From Microlunatus flavus (lineage in GTDB: Bacteria; Actinomycetota; Actinomycetes; Propionibacteriales; Propionibacteriaceae): a stretch of DNA of 64,000 bases. Position numbers and translations under genes: made by a program. Below are positions 27,832 to 36,860 of this stretch, piece by piece. The notes under the pieces are model-generated. The model saw only the letters and a list, made by a program, of their open reading frames with translations. It did no database searches and was not told the origin of the DNA. The stretch spans positions 248,001-312,000 of the forward strand of contig NZ_FOFA01000002.1 in NCBI RefSeq assembly GCF_900110855.1, read 5' to 3'. How positions within the stretch are numbered: the stretch's first letter is position 1; the number at the start of each line of letters is the position of its first letter.

Positions 27832-28275
27832 ATGAGCGAGCAGCCCACCGACGCGGTCACCCCGAGCGGCATCCACCACCTCCGCCTGACCGTCACCGAC
27901 ATCGAGCGGTCGAAGGCCTTCTACACGACCCTGCTGGGCCGCGACCCGGTGATCGACCACTCCGCGGCCGTCGACGAGCCCGGGGTGCGTCAGGACCAGA
28001 GCCGCTTCTTCGGCGGGGTCGTCTACTCCTTCGGCGACCAGGTGCTCGGCCTACGGCCGGTCGCCGAGCCCGGTGACACCTTCTCCTCGACCCGGGTCGG
28101 GCTGGACCACGTGAGCCTCCTCGTCGGCTCGCGCGACGACCTCGACCGTGCCGCGTCCCGGCTGAGCCGCGACGGCGTCCCGCACGGCGACGTCACCGAC
28201 CTCGGTTCGATGCTGATCCTGTCGCTGCAGGACCCTGACGACATCAACCTGGAGCTCTGCTTCCGGGAAGCCTGA
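27832..28275 (+). CDS. VOC family protein (glyoxalase/bleomycin-resistance fold)
   Basis: A 147-residue single-chain VOC protein with the paired beta-alpha-beta-beta-beta modules. [24 protein letters not shown] and later [20 protein letters not shown] are the starts of the two modules, with metal-ligand candidates His in IHHLRL, His in GLDHVSL and the final Glu in NLELCF. The reaction is unknown. It lies 16 bases after cysM and may be co-transcribed. ATG at 27832 follows CACACT by six bases. Confidence 0.88.
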   Translation: MSEQPTDAVTPSGIHHLRLTVTDIERSKAFYTTLLGRDPVIDHSAAVDEPGVRQDQSRFFGGVVYSFGDQVLGLRPVAEPGDTFSSTRVGLDHVSLLVGSRDDLDRAASRLSRDGVPHGDVTDLGSMLILSLQDPDDINLELCFREA

Positions 28276-28304
28276 GCCTCCCCCTCGTCCGCCCGCACAC
28301 CACT

Positions 28305-28365
28305 GCCGAGCGGTAGGTTGCCGCGCGTCTCCTCGAGTAGACAGCGCCGCAACCTACCGCTCGGC
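28305..28365. terminator. Perfect 17-bp inverted repeat, probable bidirectional terminator
   Basis: Arms GCCGAGCGGTAGGTTGC (28305-28321) and the exact reverse complement (28349-28365) enclose a 27-base loop with a minor inner hairpin (GTCT...AGAC around CTCGAG). It lies between convergent genes ending at 28275 (+) and 28421 (-). The long loop is unusual for a simple terminator. Confidence 0.5.
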
Positions 28366-28420
28366 GGGCGGTGGGAGAGGGGTGCGAGAAGGGTCAGGGG
28401 CGCGAGGGCGTCGGTGGGCT

Positions 28421-28999
28421 TCAGGCCGGGGGCGACCAGAGCGGGTCGCGACCCGCGCCGCCGAGGACGCGGTCGAGCAGCGGTGCGTCGGCGGGCACCG
28501 GGACCACCGGGCCGAACAGGCCCTGACGCGCCGCCGGGTCGTCCGGGGTCCCCGAGACCATCTGCCACGACGCCCCGAGGCTCGCCGGGTCGGGCTCGTA
28601 GCGCTGCCCGGTGGCGGCGGCGAGGTCCCACCCGTGCAGCACGAGCTCGTTCGTGGCCACGACGCCGGCGACCTGCGCCGGGAGGTCCAGCCCACCCGCG
28701 CGGGTCATGCCCTCCCACGCACCGGGCTCGCGCCACGCCCGCGCGAGCTCGTCCAGCACGACGGGCAGCTGGGCGCGCCAGTCCGGGGGCAGCACGCCGT
28801 CGGCGAGGCTCGGCGCGGCGTCCGTGGACGGGCCGCTGACCTTGCGTGCGGCCTCGCGGAACGCCACCGACAGCCCGAGCACGTGGGCGAGCAGCTTCTC
28901 GACGCTGACGTCGCACGGCGTCGTGGCCCCGAGCCGCTCGTCGGCGATCCCGTCGGCGGTGCGCTGGAGGATCCTGGTGGCGGGTTCGAGGTCGAGCAC
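28421..28999 (-). CDS. TIGR03086/DinB-like mycothiol-type metal-binding protein
   Basis: A 192-residue member of the DinB/MDMPI superfamily. The three metal-ligand positions are visible: His in [12 protein letters not shown] and Glu and His in [16 protein letters not shown]. The four-helix bundle is complete, unlike the shorter-starting paralogue at 8228. GTG at 28999 has an upstream GGAG. Such proteins often use mycothiol as cofactor or detoxify electrophiles; the actual reaction is unknown. It is divergent from murI. Confidence 0.85.
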   Translation of the reverse strand: MLDLEPATRILQRTADGIADERLGATTPCDVSVEKLLAHVLGLSVAFREAARKVSGPSTDAAPSLADGVLPPDWRAQLPVVLDELARAWREPGAWEGMTRAGGLDLPAQVAGVVATNELVLHGWDLAAATGQRYEPDPASLGASWQMVSGTPDDPAARQGLFGPVVPVPADAPLLDRVLGGAGRDPLWSPPA

Positions 29000-29033
29000 G
29001 GTCGTCTCCTCTCGGCGCCGCCGCGCACGGCAC

Positions 29034-29039
29034 TAGGAT
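29034..29039 (+). promoter_or_regulatory. Leaderless -10 element of murI
   Basis: TAGGAT ends eight bases before GTG at 29048. Confidence 0.55.
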
Positions 29040-29047
29040 CAGCGCTC

Positions 29048-29908
29048 GTGGCAGCGGGTCTCGTCGGAACTCTAGGCACCTCGCCCGGCGAGGTCGAGAC
29101 CCGCGGGACCGAGGCCCCCATCGGCATCTTCGACTCCGGCTTCGGCGGGCTCACGGTGGCCCGCGCGGTGACCGACCTGCTGCCCTACGAGGACCTCGTC
29201 TACCTCGGCGACACCGCCCGGTGCCCCTACGGCGACAAGCCGATCGCGGAGGTCCGCGAGTACGCGCTGGAGTGCCTGGACCACCTCGTCGAGCAGGGCG
29301 TGAAGGCCCTGGTCATCGCCTGCAACGCGGCGAGCGCCGCCGTCCTGCGCGACGCGCGCGAGCGTTACGCGGTCCCGGTCGTCGAGGTCATCTCCCCGGC
29401 CGCGCGGCGGGCGGCGGCCGCCACCCGGAACGGTCGGGTCGGGGTGATCTGCACCGAGGCGACGGCGACCTCGCAGGCGTACGACGACGCGTTCGCCGCC
29501 GCGCCGAGCATCGACCTGGCGACGGTCGCCTGCCCGCGCTTCGTGCCCTTCGTGGAGGCTGGGATCACCGGCGGCCCCGACCTGCTGGCCGCGGCCGAGG
29601 AGTACCTGGCGCCGCTGCGGGGCGGCGAGGGCGGCGAGGGTGTCGACACGCTCATCCTGGGCTGCACGCACTACCCGCTGCTGACCGGCGTGATCTCGAT
29701 GGTGCTCGGCGAGCAGGTGACGCTGGTGTCCAGCGCCGACGAGGGGGCCAAGGCGGTCTACGCCGAGCTGACCCGCCGCGGCCTGACGCACGGGGAACCA
29801 CGGCCGAGCAGCCACCGGTTCCTGACCACGGGCAACCCGGAGGCGTTCGAGCGGCTGGGCGCCCGCCTCCTGAACGGTCTCGTCAGCGACGTCGAGCAGC
29901 TCTTCTGA
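29048..29908 (+). CDS. murI: Glutamate racemase
   Basis: A 286-residue cofactor-independent racemase supplying D-glutamate for peptidoglycan. [15 protein letters not shown] (about residues 24-38) is the N-terminal signature; the two catalytic cysteines are C92 in VIACNAASA and C206 in LILGCTHYP. The start is GTG, giving a roughly 20-residue leader before the conserved core. The next gene begins 13 bases later and is the usual partner in actinobacteria (Rv1338-Rv1339). Confidence 0.95.
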   Translation: MAAGLVGTLGTSPGEVETRGTEAPIGIFDSGFGGLTVARAVTDLLPYEDLVYLGDTARCPYGDKPIAEVREYALECLDHLVEQGVKALVIACNAASAAVLRDARERYAVPVVEVISPAARRAAAATRNGRVGVICTEATATSQAYDDAFAAAPSIDLATVACPRFVPFVEAGITGGPDLLAAAEEYLAPLRGGEGGEGVDTLILGCTHYPLLTGVISMVLGEQVTLVSSADEGAKAVYAELTRRGLTHGEPRPSSHRFLTTGNPEAFERLGARLLNGLVSDVEQLF

Positions 29909-29921
29909 TGGGGGTCCGTCG

Positions 29922-30731
29922 ATGAGGCTGACCGTCGTCGGCTGCAGCGGCTCGGTCTCCGGGCCGGCGTCGCCAGCCTCCAGCTACCTCGTGCAGGCGC
30001 CGTACGAGGGGCGCGCCTTCAGCCTCGTCCTCGACCTCGGGCCGGGCGCGTTCGGCGCGCTGCACCGCCACCTGGACCCGAGCGCCGTCGACGCGTACGG
30101 GTTCAGCCACCTGCATCCCGACCACTGCCTCGACCTCTGCGGGGCCTACGTCGCGGCCCGCTACTCCCCGACGGCGCCCTGGCCGCGGGTGCCCGTCCAC
30201 GCCCCGGCCGACGCGGGCGCCCGGTTCGCCCGCGCGTATGACGTGGCCCCGAGGGCGGACCGGGACGGCGAGGGCGGCGTCTCGATCGCCGACTGGTTCG
30301 GCTACCGCACGTGGCGGCCCGAGCAGGAGGTCGGACCGTTCCGCGTGGCGACGGCCCCCGTCGACCACCCGGTCGAGGCGTACGCCGTCCGGGTGACCGA
30401 AGCGGCGACCGGCGCCTCGCTGGTCTACTCCGGCGACACCGGCCCCTGCGACACGCTCGTCGACCTGGCCCGCGGCGAGGACGGCGGCGGTGTCGACCTG
30501 CTGCTGGCGGAGGCGGCGTTCCTCGACGGGCCCGGGCTCCCGTCCGGGGTGCACCTGACCGGGTCGCAGGCGGCCATCGCCGCGACGCGGGCGGGCGCCC
30601 GCTCGCTGCTGCTCACCCACATCCCGCCCTGGCACGACCCGCAGCGCGTCCTGGCCGAGGCCAGGCCGCACTTCGCCGGCCCGGTGTCGCTGGCGGTGAC
30701 CGACGCGGTGCGGGAGGTCCGGCCGCGGTGA
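29922..30731 (+). CDS. MBL-fold hydrolase, Rv1339-like (candidate cyclic-nucleotide phosphodiesterase)
   Basis: A 269-residue metallo-beta-lactamase-fold protein. FSHLHPDHCLDLCG holds the HxHxDH metal site, a further ligand lies in LVYSGDTGPC, and LLLTHIPPWHDP provides the last His. Position between murI and rph and overall form match M. tuberculosis Rv1339, reported as an atypical cAMP phosphodiesterase. That activity is therefore plausible here but rests on synteny and family. ATG is 13 bases after murI. Confidence 0.88.
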   Translation: MRLTVVGCSGSVSGPASPASSYLVQAPYEGRAFSLVLDLGPGAFGALHRHLDPSAVDAYGFSHLHPDHCLDLCGAYVAARYSPTAPWPRVPVHAPADAGARFARAYDVAPRADRDGEGGVSIADWFGYRTWRPEQEVGPFRVATAPVDHPVEAYAVRVTEAATGASLVYSGDTGPCDTLVDLARGEDGGGVDLLLAEAAFLDGPGLPSGVHLTGSQAAIAATRAGARSLLLTHIPPWHDPQRVLAEARPHFAGPVSLAVTDAVREVRPR

Positions 30732-30757
30732 GGGCCGGCGGCTGCCATGCTGCCGTC

Positions 30758-31378
30758 GTGCGTGCGCCCCTCGAGGTCCGCTGGAGCCGCTCGAAGCAGG
30801 TCGGGCCGCTGGTCCTGCTGGGCGTCTTCTTCCTGGCCGTCCTCCTGGCCTGGGTCTTCCACGTCGTGCCCGGTTGGCTCGGGGCGCTGGACACGGTGCT
30901 CTTCGGCGGCGTGGTCGTCTACGGCCTCGTCTCGCTCCGCCGGATCCGGCCCGACGTGGCCGTCGCCCGGCTCGACGAGGAGGGGGTCACGGTCCCCGGC
31001 GCCCGGACCGTCCCCTGGTCCGACCTGCGGCAGGTGGTGGTCGGGCCGATGCGGCCGGCGTGGTTCCTCGGCAGCCGGCGCCTCCAGGTCGTGTCCTTCC
31101 TGCCTCACGCCGGGGCCGACCTCCCGGGACCTCCGGGGCCCGTGAACCCGCAGCGGTGGGGTCGCGGGTTCCGTGAACGGCTGTACGGCACCAACCTCCT
31201 GCTGCTGTCCTCGGCCACGAGCGTCGACGGGCGCGAGATCGCGCAGGCGGCGCACGAGCTCGGCGGGCTGCCCGTGCGCCACGTGCCCTTCCACCCTGTG
31301 CGGCGCTGGCTCGTCGTGCTGGGCGGCGCCGTGGTGCTGGGGGTGGCGATCGCCGTCGTGCGCCGTCTCGTCGGCTGA
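30758..31378 (+). CDS. Membrane protein of unknown function (PH-like domain possible)
   Basis: A 206-residue protein with two N-terminal membrane helices ([20 protein letters not shown] and a second around [14 protein letters not shown]), a beta-rich middle ([27 protein letters not shown]) resembling a bacterial PH-like domain, and a C-terminal membrane helix ([18 protein letters not shown]). Function unknown. The GTG start at 30758 is six bases after CATGCT. It lies between the Rv1339-like gene and rph and probably belongs to the same transcription unit. Confidence 0.75.
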   Translation: MRAPLEVRWSRSKQVGPLVLLGVFFLAVLLAWVFHVVPGWLGALDTVLFGGVVVYGLVSLRRIRPDVAVARLDEEGVTVPGARTVPWSDLRQVVVGPMRPAWFLGSRRLQVVSFLPHAGADLPGPPGPVNPQRWGRGFRERLYGTNLLLLSSATSVDGREIAQAAHELGGLPVRHVPFHPVRRWLVVLGGAVVLGVAIAVVRRLVG

Positions 31379-31397
31379 CCGCCGCCGGCGGGACGCC

Positions 31398-31403
31398 TAG
31401 GCT
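31398..31403 (+). promoter_or_regulatory. Leaderless -10 element of rph
   Basis: TAGGCT ends seven bases before the ATG at 31411. Confidence 0.6.
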
Positions 31404-31410
31404 CGCCCCC

Positions 31411-32133
31411 ATGACGACCCGCGCCGACGGCCGCAGTCCCGACGACCTGCGCGAGGTGAAGATCACCCGCGGCTGGCTCGAGCAGGCCGAGGGCTCGGTC
31501 CTCGTGGAGTTCGGCAGCACGCGCGTGCTCGTCGCCGCCAGCGTCACCCAGGGCGTGCCCCGCTGGCGCAAGGGCTCCGGGCTGGGCTGGGTGACCAGCG
31601 AGTACGCGATGCTCCCGCGGGCGACGAACACCCGCAACGACCGCGAGTCGGTCAAGGGCCGCATCGGCGGGCGCACGCACGAGATCAGCCGCCTCATCGG
31701 CCGCAGCCTGCGGGCCGTCATCGACTACGCCGCGCTGGGCGAGAACACGATCGTCCTCGACTGCGACGTCCTCCAGGCCGACGGCGGCACCCGCACCGCG
31801 TCGATCACCGGCGCGTACGTCGCACTGGCTGACGCCGTCAGCTGGCTGCGCGACCGCAACGCCCTCAACGGCGAGCCGCTGACCGGGTCGGTGGCCGCCG
31901 TGTCGGTCGGCATCGTCGCGGAGACCCCGATGCTCGACCTCGCCTACTCCGAGGACTCGGTGGCCGAGGTCGACCTCAACGTGGTCACCGACGGCACCGG
32001 ACGGTTCATCGAGGTGCAGGGCACCGCGGAGGGCGCGCCCTTCGACCGGGCCATGATGGACACGCTGCTCGACCTCGGCGTCGCCGGCACCGCCCGGCTG
32101 ACCGAGCTGCAGCGCGCCGCCCTGGCCTCGTGA
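31411..32133 (+). CDS. rph: Ribonuclease PH
   Basis: A 240-residue phosphorolytic 3'-5' exoribonuclease that trims tRNA 3' ends. [19 protein letters not shown] at the N-terminus, [20 protein letters not shown] with the phosphate-coordinating Arg residues, and [20 protein letters not shown] with the catalytic acidic residues are all intact. Its length is normal. The stop overlaps the GTG of rdgB by four bases, the conserved rph-rdgB arrangement. Confidence 0.96.
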   Translation: MTTRADGRSPDDLREVKITRGWLEQAEGSVLVEFGSTRVLVAASVTQGVPRWRKGSGLGWVTSEYAMLPRATNTRNDRESVKGRIGGRTHEISRLIGRSLRAVIDYAALGENTIVLDCDVLQADGGTRTASITGAYVALADAVSWLRDRNALNGEPLTGSVAAVSVGIVAETPMLDLAYSEDSVAEVDLNVVTDGTGRFIEVQGTAEGAPFDRAMMDTLLDLGVAGTARLTELQRAALAS

Positions 32134-32792
32134 CCTCGTCTCCGGCAGCGGCGCAGGGCGGCCCGACCGTCGTCCTCGCGACGAACAACGCCAAGAAGCT
32201 CGTCGAGCTGCGCCGCCTCGTGGCGGAGGCGGGTGCGGGTGTGACGGTCCTCGGGCTCGGCGACCTCGAGCCGTACCCGGAGCCGGCGGAGACCGAGCGC
32301 ACCTTCGTCGGCAACGCCCTGCTCAAGGCGCGCGCGTGCGTCGCGGCCACCGGCCTGCCCGCGCTCGCCGACGACTCCGGGATCGCCGTCGACGTGCTCA
32401 ACGGCATGCCCGGCGTCCGGTCTGCGCGCTGGTCGGGGCCGGAGGCGACGGACGCGACGAACAACGCGCTGCTGCTCGCCCAGCTCGACGACGTGGCCGA
32501 CGCCGATCGGACCGCGCACTTCGAGGCGGCCGTGGCGCTCGTGCTGCCCGACGGGACCGAGCGGACGACGACCGGCCGGATGGATGGGCTCCTCCTGCGG
32601 GCGCCGGTCGGTGACAATGGGTTCGGCTACGACCCGCTGTTCGTCGCGGACGGTCAGCAGGTCAGCAACGGCGTGCTCGACCCGGCCGCGAAGGACCGGA
32701 TCAGCCACCGTGGCCAGGCCGTGCGGGCGATGGTCCCGGTGCTCGTGGAGGTGCTGACCGGTGACCCGGCGGCGGGTGTCAAGGAGGCGTAG
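32130..32792 (+). CDS. rdgB: RdgB/HAM1 family non-canonical purine NTP pyrophosphatase
   Basis: A 220-residue housecleaning enzyme that hydrolyses ITP, dITP and XTP to monophosphates. [17 protein letters not shown] is the substrate-binding N-terminal motif, [23 protein letters not shown] holds the catalytic Asp pair, and FGYDPLF completes the base pocket. GTG start overlaps rph (GTGA). The gene is followed after two bases by thyA, so RNA processing, nucleotide sanitation and dTMP synthesis appear co-transcribed. Confidence 0.95.
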   Translation: MTSSPAAAQGGPTVVLATNNAKKLVELRRLVAEAGAGVTVLGLGDLEPYPEPAETERTFVGNALLKARACVAATGLPALADDSGIAVDVLNGMPGVRSARWSGPEATDATNNALLLAQLDDVADADRTAHFEAAVALVLPDGTERTTTGRMDGLLLRAPVGDNGFGYDPLFVADGQQVSNGVLDPAAKDRISHRGQAVRAMVPVLVEVLTGDPAAGVKEA

Positions 32793-32794
32793 CG

Positions 32795-33585
<791 letters not shown>

Positions 33586-33589
<4 letters not shown>

Positions 33590-34083
33590 GCCCGCGGCTG
33601 GTCGGCGTCGCGGCGGTCGCCCGGAACGGCGTCATCGGCGCCGACGGCGACATCCCCTGGCGCATCCCCGCCGACTGGCGGCGGTTCAAGGCCCTGACGA
33701 CCGGCCACACCCTCGTGATGGGGCGCAAGACCTTCGACTCCATCGGGCGCCCGCTGCCCGGACGGACGACGGTCGTGGTGACCCGCGACCGGAGGTGGCG
33801 GGGCGACGGCGTGCTGGTGGCGCCCACGATCGACGAGGCGCTCGACCTCGCGCGGCAGCGTGAGCCCGAGGTGGTCTGGGTCGCCGGTGGGGGAGAGGTG
33901 TACGCCGCGACGTGGGACCGGCTCGACGGGCTCGAGCTCACCGAGGTCGAGCTGGAGCCCGAGGGAGCAGTGCGGCTGCCGGCGGTCGACCCGCAGGTGT
34001 GGCGGGAGTCCGCCCGCGAGAGCGTCGGCGCGACGGGCGACGTGCCCGCGTACGCCTTCGTCAGCTACGTGCGCCGCGCCTGA
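33586..34083 (+). CDS. folA: Dihydrofolate reductase
   Basis: A 165-residue NADPH-dependent reductase regenerating tetrahydrofolate. [21 protein letters not shown] has the substrate-site Trp and Asp-adjacent loop, [25 protein letters not shown] is the NADPH-binding segment and [13 protein letters not shown] the cofactor Gly loop. ATG overlaps the thyA stop (ATGA). It is the last gene of this rightward unit before a tRNA on the other strand. Confidence 0.96.
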
Positions 34084-34114
34084 GCAGAACCCTGCCGTCG
34101 GGGTCGTGCGCTGG

Positions 34115-34196
34115 TGCCGGAGAAGGGACTCGAACCCTCACGCCCAGGGGCACAGGAACCTAAATCCTGCGTGTCTGCCAGTTCCACCACTCCGGC
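34115..34196 (-). tRNA. tRNA-Leu (anticodon UAG)
   Basis: The minus strand folds into a class II tRNA of 82 bases with a 7-bp acceptor stem (GCCGGAG with CTCCGGC), anticodon stem CAGGA/TCCTG and loop TTTAGGT giving anticodon UAG, plus a variable arm. CCA is not encoded. Confidence 0.95.
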
Positions 34197-34233
34197 CGCA
34201 CCGATCGTCGCGCTCGCGCGTCGAACCCTCAGG

Positions 34234-34710
34234 CTAGACGCCGAGCTCGCGCTTCAGCTTGTCCACGTGGCCCGCGGCGCGGACGTTGTACTGCGCCACG
34301 GCCACGGTGCCCTCGCCCTTCTTGTCCACGTCGACGACGAAGGTCGAGCGGATGACGCCCTCGACGAGCTTGCCGTAGAGGAGCTTCTCCCCGAACGCCC
34401 CGTACGCCGTCAGCACCGACTTGTCCGGGTCGGACAGCAGCGGGAAGGCGACGGACTGCCGCTCCCGGAACTGGGCCAGCTTGGGCTGCTCGTCGGGCGA
34501 GATGCCCAGCACGTGGTAGCCGGCGTTGCCGAGGTCGTTGACCGCCGCGGTGAAGTCGACCGCCTGCGTGGTGCAGCCCGGCGTGAGCGCGGCCGGGTAG
34601 AAGTAGACGATCACGCGCTGCCCGGCGTAGTCGGACAGCGAGACCTCGCGCCCGTCGGCGTCGGGCAGGGTGAAGGCGGGGGCGGTCGAGCCGGCGTCGA
34701 GGCGGGTCAT
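34234..34710 (-). CDS. bcp: Thioredoxin-dependent thiol peroxidase (BCP/PrxQ type)
   Basis: A 158-residue peroxiredoxin. The peroxidatic Cys is in ALTPGCTTQAVDF. It is the only Cys in the protein, so the resolving Cys found five residues later in E. coli BCP is absent and a 1-Cys mechanism with an external thiol is likely. FYPAALTPGC and the SFPLLSDP-like FPLLSDPD stretch are typical. ATG follows TAGGGT by seven bases, suggesting a leaderless mRNA. It reduces hydroperoxides in the cytoplasm. Confidence 0.94.
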   Translation of the reverse strand: MTRLDAGSTAPAFTLPDADGREVSLSDYAGQRVIVYFYPAALTPGCTTQAVDFTAAVNDLGNAGYHVLGISPDEQPKLAQFRERQSVAFPLLSDPDKSVLTAYGAFGEKLLYGKLVEGVIRSTFVVDVDKKGEGTVAVAQYNVRAAGHVDKLKRELGV

Positions 34711-34717
34711 GGTCGGA

Positions 34718-34723
34718 ACCCTA
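34718..34723 (-). promoter_or_regulatory. Leaderless -10 element of bcp
   Basis: TAGGGT on the minus strand ends seven bases before ATG at 34710. Confidence 0.6.
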
Positions 34724-34853
34724 GTAGGCCCCTCGGACGGTCGCGGCGTCTCGTGCACCCGGCGGTCGCCGCCACCGACCCCGCGTGAACCACTAGGCTG
34801 CGACGGATCGCCCCCGGCCCCGCCGGAGGCCCGTGCCAGCAGCAGGAGGACAG

Positions 34854-35171
34854 GTGTCGACCCAGGCCAACGAGCCCAGCCTCACCGGTCGGACCAAGTC
34901 CCAGATCGAGGCCGACCTCGGCGCGACCCGCGACCGCCTCGCGGCGTCGGTGTCGGGCCTGATCGACGAGGTCCACCCGACGCGCATCAAGCAGCGCACC
35001 GTCGGCCGGCTCCGCGCGGAGCTGCAGGCGCGGCTCGACGACGTGCGGGCGTACTTCTTCAACGCGCGCGGCGACGTCCGCACCGACCACGTGCTGAGCG
35101 CCGGTGGGGTCGCCGCCGGGACCCTGACGCTGATCCTCGGCGTCCGCGCGCTGCTGCGTCGTCGCCGCTGA
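34854..35171 (+). CDS. DUF3618 domain-containing protein
   Basis: A 105-residue protein with the DUF3618 signature near the N-terminus (TKSQIEADLGATRDRLAASVSGLIDEVHP), a helical middle and one C-terminal membrane helix (AGGVAAGTLTLILGVRALL) ending in a basic RRRR anchor. Members are small actinobacterial membrane proteins of unknown function. GTG at 34854 is chosen because AGGAGG lies just upstream. It is transcribed alone. Confidence 0.85.
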   Translation: MSTQANEPSLTGRTKSQIEADLGATRDRLAASVSGLIDEVHPTRIKQRTVGRLRAELQARLDDVRAYFFNARGDVRTDHVLSAGGVAAGTLTLILGVRALLRRRR

Positions 35172-35252
35172 CGCGAGCGGCTGACGGCCGCCCGGAAAGC
35201 CTTTCTCAGGCCCGACGACCGCGTTCCTGCTTCTTAATGGATTCAGCCGGGC

Positions 35253-35271
35253 CTCGGCCTTCGAGGCCGAG
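35253..35271 (+). terminator. Stem-loop after the DUF3618 gene
   Basis: CTCGGCCT (35253-35260) pairs with AGGCCGAG (35264-35271) across a TCG loop, about 80 bases after the stop at 35171. It may be a terminator or a protein-binding palindrome upstream of the next promoter. Confidence 0.4.
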
Positions 35272-35338
35272 AAACTTCGCCGTCGGACAGAGGTGAATCC
35301 CCTTCCCAGGCAGGGGTTCGGCGTGTTACACGCTTCAT

Positions 35339-35398
35339 AACGATCTTGACGGAATCGTTGTGCGTGGTTGCGCTCCAGTGACGCAGAACCCCTAGTGT
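35339..35398 (+). promoter_or_regulatory. Promoter/operator region of the third sugar importer
   Basis: TTGCGC (35368-35373) and TAGTGT (35393-35398) are a possible -35/-10 pair with a 19-base spacer, about 57 bases before the start. Just upstream, AACGAT and ATCGTT (35339-35359) form an inverted repeat around nine bases, a candidate repressor site. This stretch is distinctly more AT-rich than its surroundings. Confidence 0.4.
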
Positions 35399-35455
35399 GG
35401 CCCGACAGCACCATCCGGAACTGGTGCGTTCTCGACACAATGAAGTGAGGCATTC

Positions 35456-36784
35456 ATGCGTTTCGTTCGTTCAGGGCGCCGTGCCGCGGTCGCCGCTGTC
35501 TCCCTCAGCGCGCTGCTGCTGGCAGCGGCGTGCGGCAGCAGCAGCTCCGGCACCGGCTCCGGCACGGGGTCCTCCGCCCCGGCCGTGGACTTCACCAAGC
35601 AGGGCGACATCGAGCTGTGGAACGGCAAGGACGTCTCCGGCAACCTGCCGAAGCTCATCGCGCAGTTCAACTCGCAGCACCCCAACGGCCAGGTCAAGTT
35701 CCACGAGCTGCCCGACAGCGCCGACCAGCAGCGCCAGCAGATGATCCAGAACACCCAGATCAAGAACCCGGCCATGGGCGTGATCAGCATGGACGTGGTC
35801 TGGACCTCGGAGTTCGCGGCCAAGGGCTACGTCGTGCCGCTGCCGACCGACCAGTTCCCGACGACCGGCTTCCTGCAGTCCGCCGTCGCCGGCGCCACCT
35901 ACTTCAACAAGCTGTACGCCTACCCGTCGACCTCCGACGGCGGCCTGCTGTACTACCGCAAGGACCTCCTCGACAAGTACAACCTGAAGCCGCCGACGAC
36001 GTTCGACGAGATGAAGGCCGCCTGCGACACGATCCGCAAGGGCGAGAACGACTCCAAGCTCGGGTGCTTCGCCGGCCAGTACAACAAGTACGAGGGCCTC
36101 ACGGTGAACTTCGACGAGGCCGTGCACAGCGCCGGTGGTGTCACCGTCGGTGACGACGGCAAGCCGAACGTGGCGACCCCGGAGGCCGCGAAGGGCCTGC
36201 AGACCCTCGCCGACTGGTTCAAGAACGGCGACATCCCCAAGGCCGCGATCACGTGGCAGGAGGAGAACGGCCGCCAGGCGTTCGAGGCCGGGCAGCTGAT
36301 CTTCCACCGCAACTGGGGCTACGTCTACAACCTGGCCCAGACCGACAAGGCCAGCGTCGTCAAGGGCAAGTTCGACGTCGCCCCGCTGCCGGGCATCACC
36401 GGTCCGGGCGTCTCGAGCCTCGGCGGCCACAACTTCGCCATCGCCGCGAACGCCGAGAACAAGGGCACCGCGGTCGACTTCCTGAAGTTCATGAGCTCGG
36501 AGGAGGTCCAGAAGTCGAACACGCTGGCCACCTCGGCCAGCCCGACGCTGGAGAAGCTCTACACCGACTCCGACCTGGTCAAGAAGTTCCCCTTCATGCC
36601 GACCCAGCTCAAGTCGATCCAGGGGGCCGTGCCGCGGCCCAAGGCGGTCGAGTACGGCGACGTGACCCTGGCCATCCAGGACGCCGCGTACGGCGCGCTG
36701 CAGGCGGGTGCGAACGGCCAGACGGCCGACGCGACCGCTGCTCTCCAGGGCCTGCAGACCAAGCTGCAGACGCTGATCAAGTAA
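35456..36784 (+). CDS. Carbohydrate ABC transporter substrate-binding lipoprotein (LpqY/trehalose-binding-like)
   Basis: A 442-residue binding protein with a lipoprotein signal (lipobox LAAAC, lipidated Cys near residue 23) and a Ser/Gly-rich linker. Segments such as MDVVWTSEFAAKGYVVPL, DGGLLYYRKDLLDK and FEAGQLIFHRNWGYVYNL resemble the LpqY/ThuE group of trehalose/maltose-type binding proteins; the exact ligand is inferred. It is followed by a hairpin and two permease genes. It should capture a disaccharide outside the membrane. Confidence 0.9.
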   Translation: MRFVRSGRRAAVAAVSLSALLLAAACGSSSSGTGSGTGSSAPAVDFTKQGDIELWNGKDVSGNLPKLIAQFNSQHPNGQVKFHELPDSADQQRQQMIQNTQIKNPAMGVISMDVVWTSEFAAKGYVVPLPTDQFPTTGFLQSAVAGATYFNKLYAYPSTSDGGLLYYRKDLLDKYNLKPPTTFDEMKAACDTIRKGENDSKLGCFAGQYNKYEGLTVNFDEAVHSAGGVTVGDDGKPNVATPEAAKGLQTLADWFKNGDIPKAAITWQEENGRQAFEAGQLIFHRNWGYVYNLAQTDKASVVKGKFDVAPLPGITGPGVSSLGGHNFAIAANAENKGTAVDFLKFMSSEEVQKSNTLATSASPTLEKLYTDSDLVKKFPFMPTQLKSIQGAVPRPKAVEYGDVTLAIQDAAYGALQAGANGQTADATAALQGLQTKLQTLIK

Positions 36785-36795
36785 CGATCGGTTCC

Positions 36796-36838
36796 GTCCA
36801 CGGGTCCCGGCGCGCTGTGCGTGCCGGGGCCCGTGGAC
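36796..36838 (+). terminator. Long hairpin between binding-protein and permease genes
   Basis: Arms 36796-36811 (GTCCACGGGTCCCGGC) and 36823-36838 pair over 16 bp with a single G-U wobble around an 11-base loop. Located 11 bases after the lipoprotein stop, it probably causes partial termination or 3' stabilisation so that more binding protein than permease is made. Confidence 0.65.
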
Positions 36839-36860
36839 GACTCTCCTAGGAGGTGACCGC

